NCBI GenBank assembly: GCA_052273845.1
Contig: DAVZHM010000024.1
Location: forward strand, 1 to 22,336
DNA from: Fimenecus sp052273845
GTDB taxonomy: Bacteria > Bacillota > Clostridia > Oscillospirales > Acutalibacteraceae
Reading direction: 5' to 3'
Length of the DNA stretch: 22,336 bases
Shown: positions 1 through 7,684 of the stretch, in pieces
Position numbering within the stretch: the first letter of the stretch is position 1
Layout: each line of letters opens with the position of its first letter
Notes under the pieces: model-generated
What the model saw: only the letters and a program-made list of their open reading frames with translations
Databases searched by the model: none
Told to the model about the DNA's origin: nothing
Translations under genes and position numbers: made by a program

Positions 1-36
1 CAATTCGGGCTGTACTGTCGCTAAGCTGTTACTCAT
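1..36 (-). CDS. Start of an unidentified gene, cut by the window edge
   Basis: Only the first twelve codons are present, reading MSNSLATVQPEL. The start is supported by a strong ribosome site, GGAGG, about 8 bases upstream of the ATG. A -10-like TATACT lies about 35 bases upstream of the start, without a convincing -35. The merR-type gene upstream ends with its own terminator, so this gene probably has a separate promoter. It could be a target of that regulator, but too little protein is visible to name a function. Confidence 0.6.
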   Translation of the reverse strand, partial: MSNSLATVQPEL

Positions 37-119
37 ATCAAAACCTCCACTTCCTCTGTGATTAGAGTATATGAGGTTTTGGCTTTATCTTGTAGTTTGC
101 GAATATTCGTATAAATAGA

Positions 120-159
120 AAAAGCCCTTTGAGAAAAGGATTTCTCCTCTCTCAAAGGG
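120..159 (-). terminator. Intrinsic terminator of the MerR-type gene
   Basis: A perfect 10-bp stem (CCCTTTGAGA at 125-134 with TCTCAAAGGG at 150-159) encloses a 15-base loop. On the minus strand it is followed by CTTTTTCTATTT. It starts 12 bases past the stop codon of the regulator gene and separates that gene from the one at the window edge. Confidence 0.85.
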
Positions 160-170
160 TAGTTTAACTT

Positions 171-1055
171 TTACTTAGAATTATCTTTTTTAATAACTAA
201 GTTGTAATTGCTATCATAATACAGTCCAAGTTCTCTACACATTCTATCGTTCACATCATCTAATGCTTTCTTATATTCTGCATACGTTGGAGACAGAACC
301 ATCAAATTAGGAATGAATATATCGTTATAGCCTTTATTTTGTAACTCTTTCTGCATTTTTCTCTGTGAAACAAATGCCGGATGGTATTTCATTATACCGT
401 TTTTCATTTTAGCACCTTTCCATACTTTTTCTTTTAGTCTTTCGTATTCACTTTCACTCATATCACGATAATAGGCTATCATCTCATCTGCGGTTCTGGT
501 TTCTTGTGCAATCCCACCTATCATCTTCACACCTATTCCCATAATAAAAGGAACTTTCAATGTCGTTTCATCGCAATATTCTAATATATTCTGTAGTGCT
601 TGCTTCTGTTCCAGAGTCTTCAACCTTACATTAAGAAATGGTTTGAAATGACTTTTAAAATAATCTCCCCATTCTTTTCCCGGTAGCAAAGACTCAATCG
701 CATTTTCAACGGTTTGATAATCAAGTGCCTCATTTGCTTTGTCTGCGTCACCATCATCTATAAATTGCTTCAAAGCTTCAAGTTCTGAGTCTTTTAAAAC
801 TTTTTCCTGCATTTTTTCTTGATAAATACGAAGAAGAATACTTTTGTCGCCAGTTTCCAAAAGGCTCTGTATGTCTTTAATACTAATACCGAGTTTTCTA
901 TATACTGAAATCTTTTTTAAAGTTTCAACATCTTGTGCAGTATAGTTACGATAACCATTGTTATCTTTATCCACTGACAGCAATCCTTTTTCTTCATAAT
1001 ACTTAACTGCACGCTTTGTCATTCCAACCTCATTGATAATTTCATTCAATAACAT
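171..1055 (-). CDS. MerR-family transcriptional regulator with a large C-terminal domain
   Basis: This is probably a DNA-binding, ligand-responsive regulator of 294 residues. The first 70 residues form a typical MerR winged helix: a start resembling LNEIINEVGMTKRAVKYYEE, then the GY.NY wing and an YRKLGISIKDIQ segment. Residues from about 75 to 110 suit the dimerisation helix. The remaining 180 residues are a presumed effector domain that I do not recognise; it does not look like TipAS or the mercury-binding loop. A GTG three codons upstream is possible, but the ATG at 1055 sits 8 bases after AAGGAGG, so I prefer it. The promoter has the long spacer typical of MerR targets, suggesting autoregulation. 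It is a single-gene unit closed by its own terminator. Confidence 0.88.
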   Translation of the reverse strand: MLLNEIINEVGMTKRAVKYYEEKGLLSVDKDNNGYRNYTAQDVETLKKISVYRKLGISIKDIQSLLETGDKSILLRIYQEKMQEKVLKDSELEALKQFIDDGDADKANEALDYQTVENAIESLLPGKEWGDYFKSHFKPFLNVRLKTLEQKQALQNILEYCDETTLKVPFIMGIGVKMIGGIAQETRTADEMIAYYRDMSESEYERLKEKVWKGAKMKNGIMKYHPAFVSQRKMQKELQNKGYNDIFIPNLMVLSPTYAEYKKALDDVNDRMCRELGLYYDSNYNLVIKKDNSK

Positions 1056-1085
1056 CGGATGCACCTCCTTATGATTTATGTTGAT

Positions 1086-1116
1086 AGTATAAGCGTATAC
1101 GCTACGTACAGGTCAA
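1086..1116 (-). promoter_or_regulatory. MerR-type promoter with 19-bp spacer and internal dyad
   Basis: On the minus strand TTGACC (1111-1116) and TATACT (1086-1091) are separated by 19 bases instead of 17. The spacer holds a perfect 12-bp palindrome, AGCGTATACGCT, at 1092-1103. Over-long spacers carrying a dyad are the established signature of MerR-controlled promoters, where the activator untwists the DNA. The element lies directly upstream of the regulator gene, so autoregulation is the simplest reading. Confidence 0.8.
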
Positions 1117-1135
1117 GAGTTTTTTCGTCTTTCTT

Positions 1136-1172
1136 CTAAAAATGGGCAATCCCGATTTCAGGACCGCCCATT
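1136..1172 (-). terminator. Probable terminator of the greA-lysS transcript
   Basis: The segment 1141-1172 folds on the minus strand as a 14-bp stem, including a few G-U pairs, around a 4-base AAAT loop. The outer arms are AATGGGC and GCCCATT. They are followed by TTTTTAG, a short U-tract. It lies about 135 bases past the end of lysS and just ahead of the merR promoter. Confidence 0.7.
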
Positions 1173-1308
1173 CATTCTGCTAATTATGCGATTTTTTCAG
1201 CTCTGCACGATTTCCTGCATCAAATGATGTAAGTTTGATGTAAGGTGTAAGTTTTTGAAGTTCTCCGAACCCTTTGAAACCCGCATAAATGCTGGCTTTT
1301 TCGCCAAA

Positions 1309-2808
1309 TTACTTATCGAGGGGCTTCATTGTGGGGAAGAACAAAACATCGCGGATGGCGGGAGAATCGGTAAGAAGCATAACCATTCTGTCGATACCGA
1401 AGCCGATACCGCCTGTGGGAGGCATACCGAGTTCCAATGCGTAAAGGAAATCCTCATCGGTTGTGTTGGCTTCCTCATCGCCCTGTGCCAAAAGCACTTC
1501 CTGTGCTTTGAAGCGTTCACGCTGGTCGATCGGGTCATTGAGTTCCGAATAAGCGTTTGCCATTTCCCAACCGTTCATAAAGAACTCGAAACGCTCCACA
1601 TAATCGGGGTTTTCGGGTTTCTTTTTGGTCAGCGGAGAAATCTCAATGGGATGATCCATGACGAATGTAGGCTGAATCAAGTGCTCCTCAGCAAATTCTT
1701 CAAAGAACAAATTGAGAATGTCACCTTTTTTATGGTGTTCCTCATACTCTACATGGTGTTCCTTAGCAACGGCGCGCGCTTCTTCAATGGTATGAATTTC
1801 GTTGAAATCCACGCCGGAATACTTTTTGACCGCGTCCACCATGGTAATTCTTTCAAACGGTTTGCCCAAATCCATTTCTACGCCGTTATAGGTGATGGTG
1901 GTTGTGCCAAGCACCTCTTGCGCGACATAGCGGTAAAGATTTTCGGTCAAATCCATCATACCGTGGTAATCGGTATAGGCTTGATACAGTTCCATCAGCG
2001 TAAATTCGGGGTTATGACGAGTGTCAAGTCCTTCGTTGCGGAATACTCTGCCAATCTCATAAACCCGTTCCATACCGCCGACAATCAGGCGTTTGAGGTA
2101 AAGTTCAAGAGAAATGCGCAGTTTGATGTCCATGTCCAACGCATTGAAATGCGTTTCAAACGGTCTTGCTGCCGCGCCGCCTGCATTGGAAACAAGCATC
2201 GGGGTTTCCACTTCCATAAAGCCTTGCGTGTCCAAGAATTTACGGATTGCGCTGATGATTTTGGAACGCTTTATGAAAGTGTCCTTCACCTCTTGATTCA
2301 TAATCAAGTCCACATACCGCTGACGGTAGCGCATATCGGTATTGGTAATGCCGTGGTATTTTTCGGGCAACACCTGCAAGCTCTTGGAAAGCAGTGTTAC
2401 TGCGGAAGCGTGAATCGAAATTTCGCCTGTTTTGGTTTTAAATACTTCGCCCTCAATGCCGATAATATCACCGATGTCGTACTTTTTAAACGCTTTGTAC
2501 GGCTCTTCGCCGATACTGTCGCGTGCGACATAGGACTGAATTCTGCCCTGCAAATCCTGAATATTGCAAAAAGACGCTTTGCCCATAACGCGTTTGGACA
2601 TCATACGCCCTGCCACGCGCACGGTTTTGCCTTCGAGCGTTTCAAAATTCTCTTTGACCTCGGTGCTATGATGTGTAACATCGTATTTTGTCAAGAGAAA
2701 CGGGTCTGTGCCCGCCTCCTGCATTGCCTGCAATTTTTCAAGGCGGATTTTATGCTGCTCGGATAAATCCTGCTGCGGCGCATTGCTTTGCATCGTATCT
2801 TGTGCCAT
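1309..2808 (-). CDS. lysS: Lysyl-tRNA synthetase, class II
   Basis: Charges tRNA-Lys with lysine in the cytoplasm using ATP. The 499-residue length is normal for bacterial LysS. An OB-fold anticodon-binding domain occupies roughly residues 60-145 (VRVAGRMMSKRVMGKASF). The catalytic domain follows, with the class II motif 2 at about 256-270 (FRNEGLDTRHNPEF) and motif 3 near the C-terminus (GIGFGIDRMVMLL, about 467-479). The sequence DVLFFPTMKPLDK closes the protein as in many Firmicutes LysS. The ribosome site ahead of the ATG is weak (GGATGTG). greA lies 63 bases upstream on the same strand with only a stem-loop between, so the two are probably co-transcribed. The long opposite-strand open frame over this gene is a shadow. 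Confidence 0.97.
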   Translation of the reverse strand: MAQDTMQSNAPQQDLSEQHKIRLEKLQAMQEAGTDPFLLTKYDVTHHSTEVKENFETLEGKTVRVAGRMMSKRVMGKASFCNIQDLQGRIQSYVARDSIGEEPYKAFKKYDIGDIIGIEGEVFKTKTGEISIHASAVTLLSKSLQVLPEKYHGITNTDMRYRQRYVDLIMNQEVKDTFIKRSKIISAIRKFLDTQGFMEVETPMLVSNAGGAAARPFETHFNALDMDIKLRISLELYLKRLIVGGMERVYEIGRVFRNEGLDTRHNPEFTLMELYQAYTDYHGMMDLTENLYRYVAQEVLGTTTITYNGVEMDLGKPFERITMVDAVKKYSGVDFNEIHTIEEARAVAKEHHVEYEEHHKKGDILNLFFEEFAEEHLIQPTFVMDHPIEISPLTKKKPENPDYVERFEFFMNGWEMANAYSELNDPIDQRERFKAQEVLLAQGDEEANTTDEDFLYALELGMPPTGGIGFGIDRMVMLLTDSPAIRDVLFFPTMKPLDK

Positions 2809-2835
2809 TTTTTCACATCCTAAACAGAAAGAATA

Positions 2836-2856
2836 CGGGCGGAAAGTACCCGCCCG
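2836..2856 (-). other. GC-rich stem-loop between greA and lysS
   Basis: A perfect 7-bp stem (CGGGCGG with CCGCCCG) encloses a 7-base loop. On the minus strand it is followed by TATTCTTTCTGTTTAGG, which is T-rich but not a clean U-tract. It could be a partial terminator, a processing site or an mRNA-stabilising structure that sets the ratio of greA to lysS message. Confidence 0.5.
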
Positions 2857-2871
2857 AAGGTTATAAAAAAC

Positions 2872-3342
2872 TTATTTGTCAATCGCAATAATTTTGAAGT
2901 TCAAAGTGCCGACAGGCGCTTCCACCACAACTTTTTCGCCGACTTTGTGCCCCAAAAGCGCTTTGCCCACGGGCGATTCGTCGGAGATTTTGCCTTCATC
3001 GGGATTTGCCTGTGCGAAACCGACGATTTTGTATTCAAATTTTTGTTTTTTGCTGTTTTGAATGGTCACCTTGGAGCCGATGTGCACCACTTCGGTACCG
3101 AGGGCATCTTCATCGAACACCTTGGCGTTTTTAATCATATTTTCGATTTCGTTGATGCGCGCTTCCAATTTCGCCTGGTCGCTCATCGCCTCATCGTATT
3201 CCGCGTTTTCGGAAAGGTCGCCGAAACTTCTTGCCACTTTGATTTTCTCGGCGGCTTCTTTTCTGCCGACGGTTTTTAAGTTTTCAAGTTCCTGCTCAAG
3301 TTCTTTCAAACCCTCAGCGGTTAACAAGGTTTCCTGTAACAT
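2872..3342 (-). CDS. greA: Transcription elongation factor GreA
   Basis: GreA rescues backtracked RNA polymerase by stimulating cleavage of the nascent transcript. The 156-residue product begins MLQETLLTAEGLKELEQELE. It has the N-terminal coiled coil, including the acidic tip pattern SFGDLSENAEYDEA near residues 39-52, where the conserved DLSENAEY motif includes the acidic residues placed in the secondary channel. The C-terminal FKBP-like globular domain includes the KVTIQN and SPVGKALLGHKVGE segments. An upstream in-frame ATG would add 24 residues not found in the family. The chosen ATG follows AAAGGAG at 12 bases, slightly long. A consensus promoter sits just upstream. Confidence 0.96.
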   Translation of the reverse strand: MLQETLLTAEGLKELEQELENLKTVGRKEAAEKIKVARSFGDLSENAEYDEAMSDQAKLEARINEIENMIKNAKVFDEDALGTEVVHIGSKVTIQNSKKQKFEYKIVGFAQANPDEGKISDESPVGKALLGHKVGEKVVVEAPVGTLNFKIIAIDK

Positions 3343-3388
3343 ATTCTGTATATGCTCCTTTCGGTTTTTTACATTTACACGAATAATT

Positions 3389-3417
3389 ATTATAAAAGAA
3401 TTGAGCCGTTCTGTCAA
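3389..3417 (-). promoter_or_regulatory. Consensus sigma-A promoter of greA
   Basis: On the minus strand TTGACA (3412-3417) and TATAAT (3389-3394) are spaced by exactly 17 bases, a full match to the vegetative consensus. The -35 overlaps the TGA stop (3414-3416) of the upstream unknown gene. The predicted start near 3382 gives a leader of about 40 bases to greA. Confidence 0.93.
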
Positions 3418-4187
3418 TAGATTCCTGCGGTTTTTATCGGTACAAATCGCGCGTATTGTAAATTTTGCAGTTGTGTAACATTACAACATTCATATAACGC
3501 CGAAGCATACAGAAGCGCATTTGTATTTTGGGGCATTCGTTCACCGTACTCCTTTGCGAGCGTCACCCCCTCGCCCGCAAGCACCGATTTCCTGTTTTGA
3601 TGCACCGTCAGCGTGCCGACCGCGCCGTCTGCTGTTTTTTCAAAAGGTCGAAGCAAAATATCGCAGTCCCGCAATACCGCCTGCGAATCACAAACGACCA
3701 AAGAAATCCCGTGCGTTTCCAACAGTTGCGACTGTAAATCCGCATACGCCGCAGGCGTTCGGCAAAAAATCCGTATTTCCTTTACAAGCGGCACAAGGGA
3801 GCGCATCATCCCCCGAAGAAATGCACCTTCATCAGATATGCCTACCGTGCAAGCAGAAAATCTATCCTGAAATTTTTCCAAAAACGCGCATACCGTATTC
3901 ATAAACAATACCGTCGGGAAAATCTTTGGTGTAAAAAATCGCAACGGAGCCGGCAATTCTGTTATTTCTGCGCCACACGGCACAATTCTTTGCGCGGCAA
4001 TGCCTACTGTTCCCGGTAAAAAAGACAAATCCACACAGCCGTTTTTATCGGTAAAAACGGTAACTTTATAAAAAAATGCGCCGCCGCGCACTGCAACCTT
4101 TTCCACGAACGGTTGCAGAGGTTTTGTGAACAAACGGCGAAAGAACGGCGGGCGCGCATACGGCTTGATTTCTAAAATTGTGAACAA
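3414..4187 (-). CDS. Hypothetical protein with a possible Rossmann-like segment
   Basis: I do not recognise this 257-residue protein. No signal peptide, clear membrane segment or lipobox is seen, so it is probably cytoplasmic. Residues from roughly 120 to 195 alternate strand and helix (ACTVGISDEGAFLRGMM, then EIRIFCRTPAAYADLQ, then ISLVVCDS and DCDILL). This resembles the dinucleotide-binding half of shikimate-dehydrogenase-like proteins, but it lacks a clear GxGxxG. The TTG at 4187 is preferred because GAGGTGA lies 6 bases ahead of it; an earlier in-frame TTG has no ribosome site. It follows the S41 gene by about 50 bases, and its ribosome site is caught in a hairpin. Its stop lies inside the greA promoter. 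Confidence 0.7.
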   Translation of the reverse strand: MFTILEIKPYARPPFFRRLFTKPLQPFVEKVAVRGGAFFYKVTVFTDKNGCVDLSFLPGTVGIAAQRIVPCGAEITELPAPLRFFTPKIFPTVLFMNTVCAFLEKFQDRFSACTVGISDEGAFLRGMMRSLVPLVKEIRIFCRTPAAYADLQSQLLETHGISLVVCDSQAVLRDCDILLRPFEKTADGAVGTLTVHQNRKSVLAGEGVTLAKEYGERMPQNTNALLYASALYECCNVTQLQNLQYARFVPIKTAGIY

Positions 4188-4193
4188 AAGAAT

Positions 4194-4221
4194 CACCTCA
4201 CATACAACTGTATGCAAGGTG
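4194..4221 (-). promoter_or_regulatory. Hairpin overlapping the ribosome site of the unknown gene
   Basis: On the minus strand CACCTTGCATACA pairs with the following TGTATGTGAGGTG (two G-U pairs) around a tiny loop. The 3' arm contains the GAGGTG ribosome site of the gene starting at 4187. The stem is followed by ATTCTTTTG, so it might also act as a weak terminator for the S41 gene. Either way it should lower translation or transcription of the downstream gene relative to the ftsEX operon. Confidence 0.65.
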
Positions 4222-4237
4222 ATTTCGCTTTCATTCG

Positions 4238-5452
4238 TTATTTTTCTGTAGATTCACCGGTCAGCAAAGCGTACGCTTTTTGATATTGATCATCGTCGGT
4301 TTGCGAGAGCAAAGGCAACTTCACGCGTTTTTCGGCACTCAGCGCGACCTCGATATCGGGGTTCAACCCGACACGGTTATAGGAGTCGCTGATATACGGT
4401 TGAATCACGGCCGTGGTCAAAAGAATGGCGCCGCCGTCACTTAAAGCAAATGCCTCCTGCATGGTGCCGTTGCCCGCCGTCTTTTCGCCGACAAGTTGTG
4501 CCATACCGTAGTCGCGCAAGTCGCAGGCGAACAACTCTGCCGCACCCGCAGTTTCGCTGTTGATGAGCACTACCATCGGCATGGAAACGCTTTCCGCCTC
4601 GGCGGTAAAGGTTTTGCGCACCGAACCGTCCTTTGCCGTAGCGGTTGCCAAAGCGCCGCTACCCTCACTTGCCACGGGAACAAGCACATCCAACGCGCTT
4701 GCCGCGTGCGTATACAATCCGTTGGAATTTCCTCGCAAATCAAAAATCAAACTCGTTGCACCTTGTTTGACAAGTGTGTCCACCGCCGATTTCAACTGTG
4801 AGGCGGTTGTGGCATAAAAATCTGTGATTTTCACATAGCCGACACCGCCGTTTAAGCTGTAATACACCGACTGTGCGGAATACCCTTTAACGACACTGAC
4901 GGTTTTGCTTTCTTCTCCGCGTAAATATGTTACGCTTACCGAAGAAAGGCGGTCCCCCGTTAGTTTTTTCAACAGTTCCGAATAATTGTAAACGGTCACG
5001 GCTTCTTCGTCAATATGGGTGATTTTGTCACCCTTTTGCAAGCCGCTGATTGCCGCCGGAGAGTTTTCGGAAACCTCGGCAACATAAATCGACATATCAG
5101 CAGAATTGTAGAACGCAATCACACCGATACCGATTTTTTTGCCATCCATTTCATCTTTGTAAACGCTGTAATCGGAAGCGGTAAGATAGCGGCTGTAAGA
5201 GTCGCCCAACCCTTCGGCATAGCCGCCCGAAAGTTCGGCGTTTAAAAGGCTGTCGTTGATTTCGCCGTAATAATTGTTGCGCACAATATCGTCTAATTCC
5301 GAGACAGACGAATATAGCTTTGAACGGCTTGGCAAATCTTTAATAATGGAATTATAGGTGCGCATGGTTAAAGACATCGTTATGGCAACCGTTGCCGCAA
5401 CCGAAACGAATATCAGCGCAAGTGCAAGTCCTAAAGAAATCTTTTTATTCAT
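4238..5452 (-). CDS. S41-family (CtpA/CtpB-like) protein, catalytic dyad apparently missing
   Basis: This 404-residue protein has an N-terminal membrane anchor (about 6-29), a PDZ domain (about 105-185, IGIGVIAFYN to the GLQKGDKITHID carboxylate-binding region) and an S41 core (about 200-375). In active C-terminal processing proteases the nucleophile sits in a SASASE-type motif and the general base Lys in FGKGTVQ, 25 residues later. Here the aligned segments read ETAGAAEL and AGNGTMQ. Gly303 replaces Ser and Asn328 replaces Lys, with Gln332 retained. I infer a pseudoprotease. The ATG at 5452 fits MNKK plus a hydrophobic anchor; an upstream in-frame start would add residues that overlap the M23 gene. 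It lies 23 bases after the M23 stop, so it belongs to the ftsEX operon. Confidence 0.9.
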   Translation of the reverse strand: MNKKISLGLALALIFVSVAATVAITMSLTMRTYNSIIKDLPSRSKLYSSVSELDDIVRNNYYGEINDSLLNAELSGGYAEGLGDSYSRYLTASDYSVYKDEMDGKKIGIGVIAFYNSADMSIYVAEVSENSPAAISGLQKGDKITHIDEEAVTVYNYSELLKKLTGDRLSSVSVTYLRGEESKTVSVVKGYSAQSVYYSLNGGVGYVKITDFYATTASQLKSAVDTLVKQGATSLIFDLRGNSNGLYTHAASALDVLVPVASEGSGALATATAKDGSVRKTFTAEAESVSMPMVVLINSETAGAAELFACDLRDYGMAQLVGEKTAGNGTMQEAFALSDGGAILLTTAVIQPYISDSYNRVGLNPDIEVALSAEKRVKLPLLSQTDDDQYQKAYALLTGESTEK

Positions 5453-5475
5453 AGGTTCAAGTACCTTTCCGTTTA

Positions 5476-6777
5476 TTACGGCAGCCACGGCGCAGGATTG
5501 ACGCGCGTGCCGTTCACCCAAACTTCAAAGTGCAAATGTGCACCTGCGTGCGGATTTGCCGCAGTCGGTTTTGGACTGACATTCCCCGTGTTGCCGACGT
5601 AGGCAATTACTTGCCCCTGTTTGACGGTTTGCCCTTTGGTAACGAGCATTTTACTGCAATGGGCATATCGTGTATAAACACCGTTTCCGTGATTGATATA
5701 CACATTATAACCCCAACTCGAATGCAATTCCGCCGAATACACAACACCATCCGCCGCCGCGCGGATTTCTTTACCGTAGGTATTTCCCGTCGCGCCCGCG
5801 GTGGTAAAATCAATACCCTTGTGATTCGGATACCCGTACCAACCCGCGGAAATCACCACGTTCGGATACTGCAAAGGACGAATCATCCCTTTTGAAGAAA
5901 CCGGATAATTGGAAGACCCGCTGTTGTTGATAGAGCCGCTGCCGTTTTCCATGCCGGCTGACTGTTTACGGTCATATTCTTCTTTTTCGCGTTCTATGCG
6001 CGCGATTTCGCTTTGGTATTCCGCACTGTTTTCATCCAACTGATAAATATAGTTGTTCAGATTTTTGACTTTTTGCTCCAACGTAGACTGTTTGCTTTCC
6101 AAAGTGTTGTAAGCGGTTTTCTGTTCAGAGCGAACAGCGGCAACCGAATCGCGTTCGCTTTGCACTGCCGCCTGTTTTTCCAGCGCTGCTTTTTGGTCTT
6201 TGTCCAACTGCTCTTTGGTTGCGTTTAAATCGTCAATATCGCTCTGTAACCCCGCAACCAACGCCGTATCATGGTCTGAAATGCGTTTGACAAGTTCCAA
6301 ACGGGTTAAAAAAGTTTCAAAATCCTGTGCACTCAAAAGGATTTCCAATGTGGAGGTCTCCCCCGCCATATATGCCGCGCGAAGCCGTTTGCTTAACTGG
6401 TCATATGTACCGCTGATTTGCGCTTCCAGTTCAGTCTGTTTAGCGATTGCCGCGTCAATATCTGCCTGCAACGCATCAATCTCGCTTTGATACTGCGCAA
6501 TCACCGCATCTTTTTCAGCAATCTGTGCGTTGAGTTGTGCAATTTTGTCATTATAAACATTCATTTGCTCCTGCAACAAACTAATTTGCTCGCGGAGTTC
6601 CGCCACGCTCTGTTCGGAAGAAGCTTTTTTATCGTTTGCGGCTTCGATTTTTTTCTCTAAAGCATCAATTTCCGCTTGAAAATCGCGTTCGGCACTTACA
6701 GGAAAAGCAGCCGTTGACATGCAAACCGCGCATATCAGCAGCACGCTGACGATGCGCAGTAAAATCCGTTTACTCAT
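5476..6777 (-). CDS. Coiled-coil M23 (LytM-type) peptidoglycan hydrolase, EnvC-like layout
   Basis: A predicted secreted murein endopeptidase of 433 residues, probably driven by FtsEX. It has a signal peptide (1-30, cleavage likely near PVSA-ER), then about 240 residues of coiled coil, a Gly/Ser/Asn linker (about 275-295) and a C-terminal M23 domain. The zinc and catalytic residues are all present: His319 and Asp323 in NHKGID, His373 in YAHC, His414 and His416 in HLHFEV. This differs from E. coli EnvC, whose LytM domain is degenerate and acts only as an activator. The ATG at 6777 overlaps the ftsX stop by 8 bases, implying translational coupling; a GTG 12 bases upstream is an alternative start. 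Position and layout point to a cell-division or elongation role, as for CwlO or PcsB. Confidence 0.93.
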   Translation of the reverse strand: MSKRILLRIVSVLLICAVCMSTAAFPVSAERDFQAEIDALEKKIEAANDKKASSEQSVAELREQISLLQEQMNVYNDKIAQLNAQIAEKDAVIAQYQSEIDALQADIDAAIAKQTELEAQISGTYDQLSKRLRAAYMAGETSTLEILLSAQDFETFLTRLELVKRISDHDTALVAGLQSDIDDLNATKEQLDKDQKAALEKQAAVQSERDSVAAVRSEQKTAYNTLESKQSTLEQKVKNLNNYIYQLDENSAEYQSEIARIEREKEEYDRKQSAGMENGSGSINNSGSSNYPVSSKGMIRPLQYPNVVISAGWYGYPNHKGIDFTTAGATGNTYGKEIRAAADGVVYSAELHSSWGYNVYINHGNGVYTRYAHCSKMLVTKGQTVKQGQVIAYVGNTGNVSPKPTAANPHAGAHLHFEVWVNGTRVNPAPWLP

Positions 6778-7684
6778 TACTGACCACACTCCCTTGTTCT
6801 TTCAAATATCTGTTCATCGAAATCATACTGCCGAAACCGCCGGTGAAAATACCGATGAGTAAGAATGTACCGAGAATTTGCAAGACATATTGCGTGAACG
6901 GCACAAGGCTGAACCCGAGTCCGTTGAGCAAATCCGAAAAAGACACCACCGCAAGTTCATAAAGCCCCCACAAAACGCCGAGGGACACGATACTCGAAAT
7001 GACGCCGATTAACACACCTTCCACCAAGAACGGCCAACGGATAAACCAATTCGTCGCGCCGACCGCTTTCATAATATTGATTTCCAATTTACGGCTGAAC
7101 ATTGTGATACGAATGGTATTTGCAATGATGAACAAGGCGACCAAAAACAGCATCGCGACAATGCCGATACTGACTATGGTAACCGCTTTTCGTATAGACA
7201 ACAATTTACTTGCCAAATCGCTGTTTTCACGAACGGAACTTACATTTTTAAGGTTTTCAATGGCATCCACCGTGACAGAAAACTGCGATAAATCTTTCAT
7301 AGTGACTTTATACGCATCCGGCAAAGGACTTTCGGTGAAGCCTTCAAGAATAGCACTGTCGCCGCCCATAGCCTCCACCTGTTTACGGAATGCATCTTCT
7401 TTCGGGATAAACTCACAAGTCTCTACATTTTCGAGTTTTTGCAATTCTACACCGACATTGGTGGCGGCAAGGTCATCGCAATCTTCCTCAACATAAACCA
7501 TCACGACATTTTGCGCTTCCACCTTATCAAGCAACACGTTGATATTAAAAAACGCCATCGCGCCGATGCCGATAATCACAAGGCACGCAAGCAAAACCGT
7601 AACCGATGCCAAAGTCATCAAACGGTTTACCCAAATATTTCGAAACCCCTCACGGGTTAAGTATTTTAAACTGGAACCTTTCAT
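6770..7684 (-). CDS. ftsX: Cell-division protein FtsX
   Basis: Membrane half of the FtsEX complex, which uses ATP hydrolysis by FtsE to control a murein hydrolase outside the cell. The 304 residues give the expected topology: TM1 at about 22-46, an extracellular domain (about 50-165) that should contact the coiled-coil hydrolase, then TM2 (167-192), TM3 (221-245) and TM4 (264-287). The cytoplasmic segment SRKLEINIMKAVGATNWFIR between TM2 and TM3 is the typical FtsX/MacB-type coupling region. The start codon overlaps the ftsE stop as ATGA, and the next gene overlaps its end by 8 bases. This is a single, tightly coupled operon. Confidence 0.97.
   Translation of the reverse strand: MKGSSLKYLTREGFRNIWVNRLMTLASVTVLLACLVIIGIGAMAFFNINVLLDKVEAQNVVMVYVEEDCDDLAATNVGVELQKLENVETCEFIPKEDAFRKQVEAMGGDSAILEGFTESPLPDAYKVTMKDLSQFSVTVDAIENLKNVSSVRENSDLASKLLSIRKAVTIVSIGIVAMLFLVALFIIANTIRITMFSRKLEINIMKAVGATNWFIRWPFLVEGVLIGVISSIVSLGVLWGLYELAVVSFSDLLNGLGFSLVPFTQYVLQILGTFLLIGIFTGGFGSMISMNRYLKEQGSVVSNE

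Noticed and set aside
1200..1260. Repeats of ACTTACA and TTACATCA on the minus strand after lysS, thought of as an integrase tail or attachment site
   Set aside because: Only a few short copies and no integrase, tRNA or element boundary. The short translation NLHLTSNLHHL recalls integrase C-termini but is too small to support a claim.
1255..2766. A 503-codon plus-strand open frame opposite lysS
   Set aside because: It is the antisense shadow of lysS, with Cys/His/Phe-rich translation and no ribosome site; LysS motifs on the minus strand are unambiguous.
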